From positions 1 to 36,361 of IMG/VR virus record IMGVR_UViG_3300009068_005136: a stretch of DNA of 36,361 bases. One strand, 5' to 3'. The translations under genes were made by a program, and so were the position numbers. Position 1 is the stretch's first letter; each line of letters opens with the position of its first letter. The notes beneath the pieces were generated by a model, which saw only the letters and a program-made list of their open reading frames with translations, had not been told where the DNA came from and did no database searches. This stretch comes from a virus. Of the stretch, positions 26,160-34,002 are shown in pieces.

Positions 26160-26880
26160 TTGTCATTATCTTTTGAGGAGAAGAATATGCGCCAGTATAT
26201 TTTGTTGTACCGCGACCCTGGTGTATAAACATTACGTTGTTTTGTCCGTCTAGGCACCTATCGACGCCACAAGCTTTACCCAACTCTTTAAATGGAGAAT
26301 TACAAATTTCTACGAATGCAGGATCGTTATAGGTGTTTTTAAACAGTTTCATTTTTAGATCATTTTCCCTACAATAGGCCGTCAATAGATCGGCTGTGTC
26401 TATCTTGGGAAGAATCGGCATCATAGAGACGCTCTTAAAAATCTCTGTTTTTACCAAAAGTCCAGAGCAGTGTAACGCCTTAATTCTTTCTGGATGCGCA
26501 TCTTCGCAGACACCTGCAAGGCAGATTTTTTCTTGGATGCAGTCTTTTATTTCTTTAAAGAAAGAGCTGGAAGTCACGCAAGTATCACTGTGACAAGTAA
26601 AGACGTAGTCTGCCTTCGCTGATATAAACTGCTTAGATACTTCCAGCCCACTTCCGTGGGCGTGAGATAATGTCAGATTAATTGGGTTGTTGATAACTGT
26701 AACGTTATTTAAAGATTTTTCTTTAATGGATTTTGAAAGGTCAAAATCAGAGTTTTCTACCACTATAAACTTTAAATTAAAGTCATCGGTGACAAACTTT
26801 TGAAAGCTCTTTACGACGATTTCTACCAGCTCTGGTGTCTTGTACGACACTAAGACTACGTCTAAGTTGTATCTTGCCAT
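26122..26880 (-). CDS. GT-A glycosyltransferase, family 2-like (252 aa)
   Basis: LDVVLVSYKTPELVEIVVKSFQKF (6-29) is the GT2 entry, FIVVENSD the second strand, and NNPINLTLSHAHGSGLEVSKQFISAKADYVFTCHSDTCV carries an HSDT variant at residues 97-100 in place of the usual DXD. The C-terminal half is Cys-rich (at least six Cys) with a CGVDRCLDG segment. Family GT2 transfers sugars by inversion. The substituted metal motif means donor or metal handling may differ from the typical enzyme. It ends inside the next gene (38-base overlap with the longest start of that gene). Confidence 0.8.
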   Translation of the reverse strand: MARYNLDVVLVSYKTPELVEIVVKSFQKFVTDDFNLKFIVVENSDFDLSKSIKEKSLNNVTVINNPINLTLSHAHGSGLEVSKQFISAKADYVFTCHSDTCVTSSSFFKEIKDCIQEKICLAGVCEDAHPERIKALHCSGLLVKTEIFKSVSMMPILPKIDTADLLTAYCRENDLKMKLFKNTYNDPAFVEICNSPFKELGKACGVDRCLDGQNNVMFIHQGRGTTKYTGAYSSPQKIMTNDWLLFCSQFVQ

Positions 26881-26882
26881 TT

Positions 26883-27584
26883 TTATAATTCTTCTATGAA
26901 AGAAAACTCGATGTCACTTTGAGATTTTAACCAAGAATTTAGTTGCTGAGTTAAATCTGCGCTAAGATAATTCTTGTCCCATTCACAAGCGTGGTAAACT
27001 ATTTCTACACTGGGTGCGGGAACAAGTTCATCAAACGGAGGATTACAGTTGTAGTATACAACTTTTGGAAAGTTTTTTTCTTCGCCGGCGTATGTTGCTT
27101 TTGCGTATTCTTTTGGAGACAAAGCCAAGGTACGAATCCCAACTTCTTGTGCAACCTTTATCGCACCAGGAGACATTTTCCAGGCTGGCGGTCTAAAGAT
27201 AGGCTTAAAAACGCTTTGTAAATTGGCACGCATTACAACTTCAAACATGTCAGAAAATTTTTTGATCGCCTGTTCTTCAGTTAGATATTGAAATTCGTCG
27301 TTGTCACTTTTTCCAGGGATTCCATGAAAAAGTCCGTGATAGCATATTTCAAAATTTTCTTTTGGTAAGTCTTTGATCACTTTGCAGAAATCAGGAAACG
27401 CATCAAGATGTAAAGGAGTCTTTGTTGCTATTCCAGGTCTTACTGTTCTCCAGTATGCGAGTGGTACAAACAAAGAAAACTTGATGTCAGGAAAGATTCT
27501 TATTAATTCAAAACACCTATCGACAACCTTTATTGAAGATAAAGGATGTGGAGAAACATCGTCGATGCTAATATTGACTTTCAT
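26883..27584 (-). CDS. NodB-type polysaccharide deacetylase-like protein (233 aa)
   Basis: ISIDDVSPHP with Asp8-Asp9 matches motif 1, and EICYHGLFHGIPG with His83 and His87 matches the HxxxH zinc-binding motif 2. FRPPAWKMSPGAI (130-142) matches motif 3 (RPP). The layout fits a NodB/DUF2334-type deacetylase that removes acetyl groups from amino sugars. No signal peptide is seen, so if active it works in the cytoplasm on a precursor or lipid-linked sugar. It starts with an ATGA overlap with the upstream GT4 gene. Confidence 0.82.
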   Translation of the reverse strand: MKVNISIDDVSPHPLSSIKVVDRCFELIRIFPDIKFSLFVPLAYWRTVRPGIATKTPLHLDAFPDFCKVIKDLPKENFEICYHGLFHGIPGKSDNDEFQYLTEEQAIKKFSDMFEVVMRANLQSVFKPIFRPPAWKMSPGAIKVAQEVGIRTLALSPKEYAKATYAGEEKNFPKVVYYNCNPPFDELVPAPSVEIVYHACEWDKNYLSADLTQQLNSWLKSQSDIEFSFIEEL

Positions 27585-28486
27585 AACGACTCAAATAAAT
27601 TCACGTATTCTTTAGCCATATCCGTCGAGCTTCTTGAATAAGACATCTTACTAGCTAGACTTTGCAAAAAATCTTTTTTGCTTTTTAGAATATAAATTAA
27701 GTCTTCAAAGTTTTCGTATTGAAGCCCAAAATTTTCGCAGTATTCATTGATGCTTCCACCATCTTTATGGTAAAGTACCGGTAATCCCAAAGCCATTGCT
27801 TCTAGCACGTGATTGGCTCCAGCTTCTTGCTTTGAAGCAGTAACATAAACATCATGAGATGGAAGCAAATTAATCAATCCTTCTATGTCTTGAGGCGGAA
27901 TATAATTGTTTAAAATAAGATCTTCTGGTTTTCTTCCTATGAAGCAAAAGTCTGCGTTGCTGGTCGAGCAATAATCATCTAGCTGCTCGTAGATTTCAAA
28001 TCCCTTCAAAGAATTATTCGACCAGTGATGCGAGACTATTTTTATCTTTTCAGAAAAAGTTTTATTCGTTTTTTTTATTAAGAATTTTGAAAGTGGAGCG
28101 TTTGAAATTACATAAGAATCTTTGCTGGAAGAGAGATAGTCTCTCGCCCACTTACTTGGAAAGATTAAAACGTCTGCAAGCTGAGAAGACGCCTTGACTA
28201 ACTCTAAAAGTTCTGGTTTTCCGTGGGTTCCAAGATCTCCAACTCTTTGTAAGAGTTTAGCTTTAGGATGATTCTTTTTATAACTTAAAAGTTGGTGAAA
28301 ATCTATTGTCTGAATCGGTCTAGGATCCATACAAAATAAAACGTCTATGTCGTATTGAAAGCAAATTTGCTCTTCAAAGATTACTTCATGACCTCTCAGT
28401 TCGCACTCTTCTATTATGGCAGATAAAACCTTCGTTCCTCCGCCCCATGGACCTAGTATCGGTCTTCTATTGAACAATATCTTCAT
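27581..28486 (-). CDS. Short GT-B glycosyltransferase, GT4-like (301 aa)
   Basis: The C-terminal nucleotide-sugar site is clear: EAGANHVLEAMALGLPVLYHKDGGSINEYC, with the EX7E pair Glu221-Glu229. The N-terminus has a glycine loop (RRPILGPWGGGTKVLSAI, 8-24). At 301 residues it is shorter than the usual 360-420, mainly through a short N-terminal domain. ATGA overlaps bind it to both neighbours. The donor and linkage are unknown. Confidence 0.83.
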   Translation of the reverse strand: MKILFNRRPILGPWGGGTKVLSAIIEECELRGHEVIFEEQICFQYDIDVLFCMDPRPIQTIDFHQLLSYKKNHPKAKLLQRVGDLGTHGKPELLELVKASSQLADVLIFPSKWARDYLSSSKDSYVISNAPLSKFLIKKTNKTFSEKIKIVSHHWSNNSLKGFEIYEQLDDYCSTSNADFCFIGRKPEDLILNNYIPPQDIEGLINLLPSHDVYVTASKQEAGANHVLEAMALGLPVLYHKDGGSINEYCENFGLQYENFEDLIYILKSKKDFLQSLASKMSYSRSSTDMAKEYVNLFESL

Positions 28487-29499
28487 GAAACTCTAATCAC
28501 TTGTTGCTGATGACCTGATTTCTTTATCATTTGTATGCAGACGTGGTCGATGTATGCATCTTTGTACGAATATAGGATACCTTTTGAAGCATTCTCCACA
28601 AGAGTTGCAATCGCAGTTTGCTGGTCATCAAACTGTAAATTTGCATACGGATTTTTCCACTCGACATTTTCTTCCTTTAACGAAATAGAAATTGTTGTTG
28701 ACCCGTTTCTTTCTATAGTTGTTTCACAAATTTTTGCTTCTTTTGTTGTCTTATTCAGACATCTTACATCTACAATTTCATAATCATTTCCAACTTCTTT
28801 CATTCTACCAGTAACGATTGATCCATCTGTAGAATAAGAACGAATAAATTGAATTGGTATTGTTGACAGGCTCTTACAGTTATACGCAAAGTTATAAAGA
28901 AGCAAACTTCCGTCCGACATTTCGACTTGTCCTGTTGTCCAATCGTGAGGATTTAAATTGAGATTTCCATGCGCGTCGACAACTCCTGGATTCCCAAAGA
29001 TATTAACAGACCCTTTAACACAAACAGGAACCGGAAAACACAGCTGCGTTCTTAATTGAGCAATCGCGTGATAATCAAAAGACCTCCCGTCGTTAAAAAC
29101 AATGTAAGGCCTTCTTATCAAGTTAGATCTATAGATTGTTTCCTTAAATTGCTCAAGAGGAAGTTGAGGACACTGCTCAAGTACGCCAATATTTTTATTT
29201 AAAGAAAATATTCTTTGGTCTTTAGCTGGCGTCTCTACAAGAATATTACAGTTTAAATCCTGCAAAGACTTGAGGACTTCATACTGCGAATTTGGTGGAA
29301 CAAAACAAAGAACGACGTCTGGTTTTACTTCTGTAAATTCGCTTAGCTTTTTTATTAAGGCGCATTTGTTTTCTTTACAAAAACTTTGAGATTTTTCTAG
29401 ACTACGATTCCAAAGAAATACTTTGTGATTTAATTTTTGCAAGATAGAAAAATAGATGTTAATGAATCTTTTTCCGCAGCCTATCACTCCAATCTTCAT
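28483..29499 (-). CDS. Gfo/Idh/MocA-family sugar oxidoreductase (338 aa)
   Basis: IGVIGCGKRFINIYFSIL is the NAD(P)-binding start, LSEFTEVKPDVVLCFVPPNSQY the second half of the Rossmann fold, and NILVETPAKDQ holds an ETP in place of the family's usual EKP. The C-terminal half is beta-rich, with a HGNLNLNPHDWTTGQVEM segment that can contribute the catalytic His. The lysine of EKP is replaced by Thr, so activity should be tested. Family members oxidise or reduce hydroxyl groups of nucleotide or free sugars. It sits beside the PhyH-like dioxygenase and a methyltransferase. Confidence 0.78.
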   Translation of the reverse strand: MKIGVIGCGKRFINIYFSILQKLNHKVFLWNRSLEKSQSFCKENKCALIKKLSEFTEVKPDVVLCFVPPNSQYEVLKSLQDLNCNILVETPAKDQRIFSLNKNIGVLEQCPQLPLEQFKETIYRSNLIRRPYIVFNDGRSFDYHAIAQLRTQLCFPVPVCVKGSVNIFGNPGVVDAHGNLNLNPHDWTTGQVEMSDGSLLLYNFAYNCKSLSTIPIQFIRSYSTDGSIVTGRMKEVGNDYEIVDVRCLNKTTKEAKICETTIERNGSTTISISLKEENVEWKNPYANLQFDDQQTAIATLVENASKGILYSYKDAYIDHVCIQMIKKSGHQQQVIRVS

Positions 29500-30173
29500 T
29501 TTATTTCCTCATAAGCTTTTGAAGTTCTAACGTGCAATTCATCTGTAGAATAATCCATCAATTGCTCTTTTGATAAAAAAGAATAAATAAGTCTGATAGA
29601 AGGAGAGTTAAGCTCATCAGGTACAACAGCATGAAGAAGAGATGTTTCAAAAAATAAAGCTTGATCATTTGATGTTTCAACAGTAAATTTATTTAATCTT
29701 GAAACCAATTTCAGGTCTTCTGATTGATTATCGATCATAATTCGATGAGAACCAGGAGCGACATGTAGCCTGGGTTTTTTCTTCTCGTTAAATCCTGGGT
29801 AATATATGATCTTATAACCTGGGGGGGTCATTCCAACATTTTTACCATCGTCATAGTAAGAGTCTCTATGCCAATTCATGTAGCTTACAGTAGAATCTGC
29901 AACTCTAACTTGTATGTGATGAAGTGTAAGATCTCTTAATGTTCTACTTTTAATAAAGGATTTTATGTTGTTCTTTTTTAGAATATCTAAAAATTTTTCT
30001 GAATAGTCGATTACGTTTGGTCTTAAGTCGACGGTGCTAGAATACTTTTGCTGCAGAGAAAATCCATTTTTAATGACACCGTTTGATATATCTTTTAAGA
30101 TATCGTCGATACCGCAAGAATCAAATTTAAATATTTCAAATCCGTTCTTATAAAAATTTTCGTAGTGTTTCAT
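29496..30173 (-). CDS. Fe(II)/2-oxoglutarate dioxygenase, PhyH-like (225 aa)
   Basis: Iron ligands His102 and Asp104 lie in NWHRDSYYDD, the distal His181 in LLHAVVPDE, and Arg194 in SIRLIYSFL is placed to bind 2-oxoglutarate. PGSHR (140-144) is the typical loop of the phytanoyl-CoA dioxygenase family. The protein hydroxylates an unknown substrate; in a glycan cluster a sugar or a lipid carrier is plausible. It overlaps both neighbours by four bases, which argues that it belongs to the same pathway. Confidence 0.84.
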   Translation of the reverse strand: MKHYENFYKNGFEIFKFDSCGIDDILKDISNGVIKNGFSLQQKYSSTVDLRPNVIDYSEKFLDILKKNNIKSFIKSRTLRDLTLHHIQVRVADSTVSYMNWHRDSYYDDGKNVGMTPPGYKIIYYPGFNEKKKPRLHVAPGSHRIMIDNQSEDLKLVSRLNKFTVETSNDQALFFETSLLHAVVPDELNSPSIRLIYSFLSKEQLMDYSTDELHVRTSKAYEEIK

Positions 30174-30868
30174 TTTGTTAGTATGACTTGACCGTAATCA
30201 ATTTCTTCGTCTTTCATTCCTCTATCGTCGACAAATATTCTACGGTCCATGATGATTAACTCTTTTGTTGGATCTTCTATCTGATCAATCACGCCAGCAC
30301 ATTCAATATCTTTTTGGTTTTTTGTAGGCATATGATAATCGTCAAAAAGAACGACTTTTTCCCATTTATCTTTTGACAATTCCCAATCTTTTTTTACTGC
30401 GTCGTATGTATGATCACCGTCAATATAAATCATATCAAATTTACCAAGAGTGGGTAGTACATCTTCCGATCTTCCTCGAAGGAAATCGATCTTCTTGAAC
30501 CAAGATTGTGGAAAGACTTTAGAGAGCGCTTCGATATACTCTTTATTAAAGTTTGGATCAATGGTTGTAATCTTTCCATCAATACCATCTTCTTCCATAG
30601 CTTTTGCTGCACAAAAAGTAGAGTATCCGCGACCAAAACCAATTTCTAAGTAAGACTTTACTTTATATTTTCTGATCAAAGAATAGATCAACAATCCTCT
30701 TTCATAGTTTGGTCTATAAAAACAACCTACTTTTTTATACAACTCACTATTTGGGTCGCGCGTTTTTTTTGCAGTAAATTCTCCGATAGCATCGAAATCT
30801 CCTAAGCAAAGGTTTTCTACTGGAAAATCTAACTCTGACAATTTGTCTTTAATCTGCGTTATTTTCAT
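30170..30868 (-). CDS. Class I SAM-dependent methyltransferase, Methyltransf_24-like (232 aa)
   Basis: SYLEIGFGRGYSTFCAAKAM (72-91, motif I), ITTIDPNFNKEY (acidic strand), FLRGRSEDVLPTLGKFDMIYIDGDHTYDAVKKDW (motif IV region with a DGDH metal site), and VVLFDDYHMP (metal site) are in the order of O-methyltransferases that use Mg2+. The N-terminal 60 residues form a helical cap with a YRPNYERGLLIYSLI segment. The same features occur in rhamnosyl or sugar O-methyltransferases. It is four-base overlapped with its neighbours. Confidence 0.86.
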   Translation of the reverse strand: MKITQIKDKLSELDFPVENLCLGDFDAIGEFTAKKTRDPNSELYKKVGCFYRPNYERGLLIYSLIRKYKVKSYLEIGFGRGYSTFCAAKAMEEDGIDGKITTIDPNFNKEYIEALSKVFPQSWFKKIDFLRGRSEDVLPTLGKFDMIYIDGDHTYDAVKKDWELSKDKWEKVVLFDDYHMPTKNQKDIECAGVIDQIEDPTKELIIMDRRIFVDDRGMKDEEIDYGQVILTK

Positions 30869-31764
30869 AGTGAGTTTATTAAATTTCTATAATTAAGATA
30901 TCCGGTCGGTAATTTTAAATTATTTACTGCTGGTATGTTAGGAGTTGCTGTCGTTATATCGTCTGAAATTGATTTTTCAGAAAGAACTTGACTTGCTATA
31001 CCAATATTTCTAGAAACGACAGGAATGTTCAACAAGCCACATTCAATTAATGATTGTGGACCACCTTCGTACCTTGAAGTGACAGGATATAAATCTAGCG
31101 TTTGGTACAGTTCATTGATAACCTCTTGAGAAGGTCTATCAAAATAAGTGTAAGGTATTCCTGACTTTTCTAACCTAGACATAACATATTGTCGACGCCA
31201 ACCTGCAAGAACAATATGAATATCCTTATTGCTTTCCCAAAATTTTTCTACTGCATCTACAAAAAGATCTGGTCCCTTTTCTAGTTTAGGGGTCTTAAGA
31301 TCATGACCTTCTGTGTCTCTTTGAAAAGAACCGATGAGGTATCCATCGAGCGGCAGGCTATATTTTTTTCTTAGAAACTCTTTTGTGTTTGTTGTTTTCC
31401 AAATGTTTTGGTTTGCCCAATAAGGTATTGTAATAATAGGCTTTTTAGTCAACTTTTCTATGAAAGATTTTGTGTGATCATTTGGAACATGATATACATC
31501 TGTCAATGAATCTCTATCTTGGAACTCCAGAAATTTGTTTTGATCGAATTTTTCTTCAACAATGTGATGGACAGTTGTGATTACTTTCTTCTTCTCTAGT
31601 AATCCCATATCAATGTTTCGATAACACCAACTAGCCAGTAACCAAATTACATCGGCATCATTTGGACTATTTGTACAAATATCCCGATTACCTTCGTACC
31701 ACTCGCTTACTAATCTGTCTACTACCCAGTCTTCTGAAGGTCTTAAAACGAAGACTTTGTTCAT
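30865..31764 (-). CDS. GT-B glycosyltransferase, GT4-like (299 aa)
   Basis: The C-terminal half carries GYLIGSFQRDTEGHDLKTPKLEKGPDLF (141-168), typical of the start of the donor domain, IHIVLAGWRRQYV, and the EX7E pair Glu233-Glu241 (RYEGGPQSLIECGLLNIPVVSRNIG). The N-terminal domain is short (about 110 residues). It sits directly after GDP-mannose 4,6-dehydratase with an ATGA overlap, so the product of that enzyme could feed its donor pool, but donor identity is inference. Confidence 0.85.
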   Translation of the reverse strand: MNKVFVLRPSEDWVVDRLVSEWYEGNRDICTNSPNDADVIWLLASWCYRNIDMGLLEKKKVITTVHHIVEEKFDQNKFLEFQDRDSLTDVYHVPNDHTKSFIEKLTKKPIITIPYWANQNIWKTTNTKEFLRKKYSLPLDGYLIGSFQRDTEGHDLKTPKLEKGPDLFVDAVEKFWESNKDIHIVLAGWRRQYVMSRLEKSGIPYTYFDRPSQEVINELYQTLDLYPVTSRYEGGPQSLIECGLLNIPVVSRNIGIASQVLSEKSISDDITTATPNIPAVNNLKLPTGYLNYRNLINSL

Positions 31765-32759
31765 GATTCAAACATAACCTTTTCTTTTAAGGCAAGCAAA
31801 ATGTCGTATTCCACCATCTTTTTGACGAGAGACTTAAAGTCTACCTTTGGAGTCCATCCTAGAACATTTTTTGCCTTAGTAACATCGCCTGTTAAGGTGT
31901 CTACTTCAGAAGGTCTCATAAACTTTTGATCGATCTTAATGTATTTCTCTTGGTCGAGCCCAGCGATAGTAAAAGCTTCATCAATAAACTCTTGCACGGA
32001 GTGTTGTTCTCCTGTACCTATAACATAATCATCAGGTTTATCCTGCTGCAACATTAACCACATTGCCTCGACGTATTCTGGGGCATATCCCCAATCACGA
32101 AGGGCGTTTGTGTTACCCATCTTTAGTTCATTCTGAAGACCTGCCTTGATTCTTCCAACAGCTCTTGTAATCTTGCGGGTTACAAAGTTTTCGCCACGAC
32201 GCTCTGATTCGTGATTGAATAAAATTCCTGAGCACGCAAACATATCATATGATTCACGATAGTTTTGCGTAATGTAATGGGCATATACTTTAGCGCAGCC
32301 ATAAGGACTGCGTGGATAAAATGGAGTGTTTTCGTTTTGAGGGGTCTCTCTGACTCTACCGAACATTTCGCTAGATGACGCTTGATAGAATTTACAGTCG
32401 AGCTTCGAGCGCTTGATGGCGTCCAAAAGATTTAAGGCTCCAAGAGCAGTAACTTCCGTAGTGTTGACTGGTTGATCGAATGATAAACCAACATGACTTT
32501 GCGCGGCAAGGTTATAAATCTCGTCTGGTTGAATTATTTCCAATAATGTTCGCATTCCTGAAGCATCCATTAAATCGCCATGGTGCACTTCTAACTTTTG
32601 GGAAAGCATTGCACTTTTTAGGTGCCCCCACCTGTCAGGAGTAAACTGGGTTGATTGTCTAATTAATCCATGAACTTCGTAACCTTTAGAAATCAAAAGA
32701 TCGACAAGATAACTTCCATCCTGACCAGTTACGCCTGTAATAAATGCTTTTTTATTCAT
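31761..32759 (-). CDS. gmd: GDP-mannose 4,6-dehydratase (332 aa)
   Basis: The sequence is unmistakable: ITGVTGQDGSYLVDLLISKGYEVHGLIRQ (7-35), HHGDLMDASGMRTLLE (59-74), YNLAAQSHVGLSFDQPVNT, the SSSEMFG catalytic segment (128-134), Tyr153 and Lys157 in SPYGCAKVYA, and FNHESERRGENFVTRKITRA (about 181-200). It converts GDP-mannose to GDP-4-keto-6-deoxymannose, the branch point to GDP-fucose, GDP-rhamnose, perosamine and others. No reductase or transaminase partner that finishes the pathway is visible nearby, so the host may supply it. Its start overlaps the TAA of the previous gene by one base (TAATG). Confidence 0.96.
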   Translation of the reverse strand: MNKKAFITGVTGQDGSYLVDLLISKGYEVHGLIRQSTQFTPDRWGHLKSAMLSQKLEVHHGDLMDASGMRTLLEIIQPDEIYNLAAQSHVGLSFDQPVNTTEVTALGALNLLDAIKRSKLDCKFYQASSSEMFGRVRETPQNENTPFYPRSPYGCAKVYAHYITQNYRESYDMFACSGILFNHESERRGENFVTRKITRAVGRIKAGLQNELKMGNTNALRDWGYAPEYVEAMWLMLQQDKPDDYVIGTGEQHSVQEFIDEAFTIAGLDQEKYIKIDQKFMRPSEVDTLTGDVTKAKNVLGWTPKVDFKSLVKKMVEYDILLALKEKVMFES

Positions 32760-33115
32760 TAAGACCTCTTTTTAATTTCTAAAATAAATGGTGTTGCAAA
32801 AGGTGTGTTGGAAAAAAGAGAAGCTAACATCGCTAACTCTTTAGTTTCAACATTTTTTACGCTAGCCTTTTGAGAAAAAATGTTTGGGTCAAGTTCTTGG
32901 TTGCCATTAATAGTAATTGCATCATAATGTAATTGACAAACTAGATTCATTGCTTCATTGCTTACTTTGACGTTGGCTCCTTCGAATAGGTCTACAAAAG
33001 TTTCAAATACTTCTTGATAAATTGCCGTACAAGTCGCCGTATTTAAATTTCCAGATTTATATTTTTGGAGTTTAGGAAGTAACAATTTTTCAATTGATTC
33101 TTTAATGTTTTTCAT
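32759..33115 (-). CDS. Small helical protein of unknown function (118 aa)
   Basis: A helical protein with a Lys-rich N-terminus, two or three likely amphipathic helices (about 5-25, 30-50, 55-70) and a hydrophobic C-terminal stretch (NTPFATPFILEI). It has no motif I recognise. Tight packing between the dehydratase and a glycosyltransferase suggests it belongs to the same operon. Its base composition is AT-rich, like the dehydratase side and unlike the GC-rich gene upstream. Confidence 0.62.
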   Translation of the reverse strand: MKNIKESIEKLLLPKLQKYKSGNLNTATCTAIYQEVFETFVDLFEGANVKVSNEAMNLVCQLHYDAITINGNQELDPNIFSQKASVKNVETKELAMLASLFSNTPFATPFILEIKKRS

Positions 33116-34002
33116 AATGATTTTAAAGCTTTCAAGTATGTGTTTGAAACAATCCTGATATCAATGTTTGAATCTACGGTATTGTAACTCTTTTTTTCGT
33201 AGTTTAGTTGTGGAGGAGAATAAAGATCAATGGGTTTTAGGTCCCAATCAAGATCTTCCACAACGATGTCTCCAACCCCGACTATTTCCTTTGTCCCACC
33301 GCTTGAGGTAACAACCAGCTTACAACCTGAGGCTCTAGCGTCTACCGCAACGTTTGGACAATGGTCTAGGAAGGCAAGGTGAACAAAAACCTTTGACCTC
33401 TTGTAAAGAGAGATGCACTGTTCCCAGGACAATTGACCCACGTAAAACACTCTTGGATGTTTGATCACATGGTCTGGATTTTCTCCTGCTACGACCATAC
33501 AGGAATCCTCTGGAGCGTTTTCTAAAAAATAACCTATGTTATCTTTAAGCCTTTTATGCGGACGCCAGGAAGAGCCACAGGACCACACTTCCGAGTACTT
33601 GTCGAGCTCTGGATGGGACAGCGGTTGGATATTTGAGATGGTTTCAAAGCACGTTCCGTTGTTGATAACCACCGACTTTTTGTGGTCTCCGAAGTAGGCC
33701 TCCGTCAACCTCTTGTTGAAATTGGATTGGTAAACTACTAGGTCACATACCTCAAATGACCTCCTTATGGGTTCATTTTGAGACCCCCAGTCCTGCCGGG
33801 TATTGAAATAGATGCCGTCCAACCGCAGGGCTGTAGGAGCAACCTTTCGAGTCATCATGATGAAAGATAGCTGTACCTGTGGGTCTACGACTCCGGATCC
33901 GGCCTCATGACCAGATTTGTTTAATTCAGTTATCAACCTCTTACCAAATGAGTTGGGTCCTGAGGACGATGAGGTGTTGACGTTGTCAAAGAGTATCTTC
34001 AC
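33112..34002 (-). CDS. GT-B glycosyltransferase, GT4-like, GTG start, GC-rich (296 aa)
   Basis: The GTG at 34002 makes a GTGA overlap with the previous gene. The protein opens KILFDNVNTSSSSGPNSFGKRL, a GT4-type acceptor loop, and has VWSCGSSWRPHKRLKDNI (139-156), VVAGENPD, and a C-terminal nucleotide-sugar site in which an Asp pair (Asp213-Asp221 in DHCPNVAVDARASGCKLVVTSSGG) stands in for EX7E. The length is short for the family. About the first 85% of the gene is close to 50% GC; the last roughly 40 codons (33115-33230) return to the AT-rich composition of the neighbours, a mosaic boundary inside the gene. Confidence 0.83.
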   Translation of the reverse strand: MKILFDNVNTSSSSGPNSFGKRLITELNKSGHEAGSGVVDPQVQLSFIMMTRKVAPTALRLDGIYFNTRQDWGSQNEPIRRSFEVCDLVVYQSNFNKRLTEAYFGDHKKSVVINNGTCFETISNIQPLSHPELDKYSEVWSCGSSWRPHKRLKDNIGYFLENAPEDSCMVVAGENPDHVIKHPRVFYVGQLSWEQCISLYKRSKVFVHLAFLDHCPNVAVDARASGCKLVVTSSGGTKEIVGVGDIVVEDLDWDLKPIDLYSPPQLNYEKKSYNTVDSNIDIRIVSNTYLKALKSL

